From positions 1 through 5,882 of the forward strand of contig CAMBTF010000121.1 in the NCBI GenBank assembly GCA_945870545.1: a stretch of DNA of 5,882 bases, written 5' to 3'. Made by a program: the position numbers and the translations under genes. A model generated the notes under the pieces. It ran no database searches and had not been told where the DNA came from. It was given only the letters and a program-made list of their open reading frames with translations. Origin of the DNA: Akkermansia muciniphila. Lineage in GTDB: Bacteria; Verrucomicrobiota; Verrucomicrobiia; Verrucomicrobiales; Akkermansiaceae. Below, one piece after another: positions 4,485 to 5,882 of this stretch. How positions within the stretch are numbered: position 1 is the first letter of the stretch; the number at the start of each line of letters is the position of its first letter.

Positions 4485-5882
4485 TCAGTCCAGTAGGTCT
4501 TCCTTGGGTTCGGGTAGGAAAAAGGAGAGAATCAGGCTGACGAGATACACGCTGAAGCCGATGGCAGCCGCCGTGTAAGCAAGCTTGGCCGGGGCGGCGG
4601 CGATGTCCGCGGTGGTGGCGAGGGTGGTGGTGATCCAGGCAAAGGAGGTGCCAATGAGCCGTCCGCCGATATTGGCGGCGAAGCTTTCGCCAGTGCCGCG
4701 AAGGTGCATGGGATAGACGCGCGGCAGGTAATTTCCCCAAAAGCTAAACTGCCCGACGGTGAGCAAGCCTGCGAAGAAGATGCCGATCTGCAAGGGCATA
4801 AGTCCGGTTACGCCGCAGTAGGCGAAGACCAGCGGCATGACGATCAAGCCGGGGATGACGAACAGCCGCAGCAGCTTGCGGCGGCTGATGATAATGACAG
4901 CCAGATACGCCAGCATGAAGCGACCTACCAAGCCGCCGACTTCCTGGATCTTGGTGGTGTTCGCCGCGATGGATTGCTCCGCCTTTTTACCGGCAACGAT
5001 GGAGGCTTTCTTGACGACATCCGCAGGTTTCCCGGCATTCGCTTTGGCAGCGGCGGCCGAGGCAGCCTGCGAAGCGGCCTTCACTTCCGGTAGACCCGGG
5101 ATGATGCGCGGGATATGCTGGATGGCTCCGAATGCGGCACCGTAGGCCATGGCAAACATCGCGGTGGTAACAAGCGTGGTGCGGCGGAGCTCCGGGGTGA
5201 ATAGCTCGCGGATGCTGGGGCGCTTGAGGGTGCCCGCCGCCTTCTTCTGCGCCCACGCCGGTGACTCGGGCAGGAAGGGTCGGATGAGGATCAGCGGGAT
5301 GGCGGGAATCACGCCGGACATGAGGGTGTAGCGCCAGGCGGCATGCTCGTCCCCCACTGTCCCTCCACCAAACAGGCCGCTGAGGAAATCGGGCAGATGG
5401 ATCGCCGGAAAGCTGCCTGAATACTTCACGCAAATGCCGTAGGCCACCGCCACCATCAGGCCGCCGAGGGATGAGAACGCCTGCGTGTAGCCGAGGACTT
5501 TCTCCCGCTGTTTCGGATCGGGGAAAAGCTCGGCAAGCCATGCCACCGCCGCGACGAACTCCACGCACACGCCGATGAAAACCAGGCAGCGGAAGAACAA
5601 CAGCATTTCCACGCTCGTTGAGTATCCGGCCGCGAAGGCCGAAAAAGCATAAAGCAGAATGCTCCACGTCAGCACCCGGCGACGCCCGAGGCGATCTGTG
5701 AGATACCCGCCCAGCAGGCCGAAGATGCCGCCTGCGATGGCCGGGATGAAAAACAGTTTCCCGATCCAACTGTTGAACTCCGGCGACCCCGGCGCCGCGC
5801 CGATGAGTTCCTGTAAGGCAGGCCCGACGATCAGCGGCAGCATCAGCAGTTCATAAATGTCGAAGGCGAAGCCCAAGGCGGC
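4485..5882 (-). CDS. MFS transporter, sugar-porter-like (5' end outside window)
   Basis: The frame is open to the right edge, and 465 codons are visible ending at TGA 4487-4485. The first residues read AALGFAFDIYELLMLPL, the inside of transmembrane helix 1; a TTG at 5876 is in frame but falls within this helix, so the true start lies beyond the window. Numbering from that TTG: the MFS motif A loop GGYLTDRLGRRRVL is at 56-69 between helices 2 and 3; FLPESPAW (201-208), after helix 6, matches the PESPRWL-type motif of sugar porters; YLPRVYPMHLRGTGESF (383-399) resembles the helix 10-11 loop. Helices are estimated near 1-25, 42-60, 70-88, 91-113, 133-152, 183-203, 232-255, 315-330, 335-354, 358-378, 398-418 and 436-455, giving the usual twelve. 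Between helices 7 and 8 there is an unusual Ala/Lys-rich insert (about 264-310). It is an inner-membrane secondary transporter; the substrate cannot be read from the sequence (sugar, sugar acid or other small organic molecule). The gene is convergent with the tamBA/tRNA strand. Confidence 0.88.
   Translation of the reverse strand, partial: AALGFAFDIYELLMLPLIVGPALQELIGAAPGSPEFNSWIGKLFFIPAIAGGIFGLLGGYLTDRLGRRRVLTWSILLYAFSAFAAGYSTSVEMLLFFRCLVFIGVCVEFVAAVAWLAELFPDPKQREKVLGYTQAFSSLGGLMVAVAYGICVKYSGSFPAIHLPDFLSGLFGGGTVGDEHAAWRYTLMSGVIPAIPLILIRPFLPESPAWAQKKAAGTLKRPSIRELFTPELRRTTLVTTAMFAMAYGAAFGAIQHIPRIIPGLPEVKAASQAASAAAAKANAGKPADVVKKASIVAGKKAEQSIAANTTKIQEVGGLVGRFMLAYLAVIIISRRKLLRLFVIPGLIVMPLVFAYCGVTGLMPLQIGIFFAGLLTVGQFSFWGNYLPRVYPMHLRGTGESFAANIGGRLIGTSFAWITTTLATTADIAAAPAKLAYTAAAIGFSVYLVSLILSFFLPEPKEDLLD

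Noticed and set aside
4459..4740. Upstream extension of the small minus-strand ORF into the MFS gene
   Set aside because: That part is an Arg/His-rich shadow of the MFS frame; ATG at 4458 is the sensible start.
5874..5876. TTG as the start of the MFS gene
   Set aside because: It sits within transmembrane helix 1 and the frame stays open to the window edge, so the real start is upstream of the visible sequence.

Overview
The window is GC-rich, bacterial and chromosomal in character. The best guess at the organism is a member of the Verrucomicrobiota or a close PVC-group relative. This rests on an envelope-anchored alpha/alpha-toroid ('prenyltransferase/squalene-oxidase repeat') protein whose motif series I associate with PVC bacteria, on a TamA/TamB pair typical of diderm bacteria, and on weak Shine-Dalgarno signals. 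It is an inference from family resemblance and no marker gene proves it. No insertion sequence, CRISPR array, phage gene or clear transfer signature was seen.

Plus strand, 1-2396: the 3' end of a tamB-like gene (TamB C-terminal beta-domain), followed with a 4-nt ATGA overlap by a complete tamA-like gene for an Omp85-superfamily outer-membrane beta-barrel with N-terminal POTRA domains. The two are almost certainly co-transcribed and form the TamA-TamB envelope-spanning module, implicated in outer-membrane protein assembly and phospholipid movement between membranes.

Plus strand, 2397-4000: a 146-nt gap with two short stem-loops, then a gene for a single-pass membrane protein with a TonB-like layout (N-terminal transmembrane helix, proline-rich linker). 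Its large extracytoplasmic domain is an alpha/alpha toroid with QW-like repeats and no recognisable cyclase catalytic motif.

Plus strand, 4071-4146: a complete tRNA-Thr(UGU) with encoded CCA, followed by a weak terminator-like hairpin.

Minus strand, 4285-5882: the right end converges on the rest. It holds most of an MFS transporter gene (sugar-porter-like motifs; start lies beyond the window) and, 26 nt downstream of it, a possible 57-aa basic, Cys-containing small ORF.

The three left-hand genes all concern the cell envelope. The most interesting item is the TonB-like/toroid protein. Nothing here amounts to a clear new defence or mobile system.
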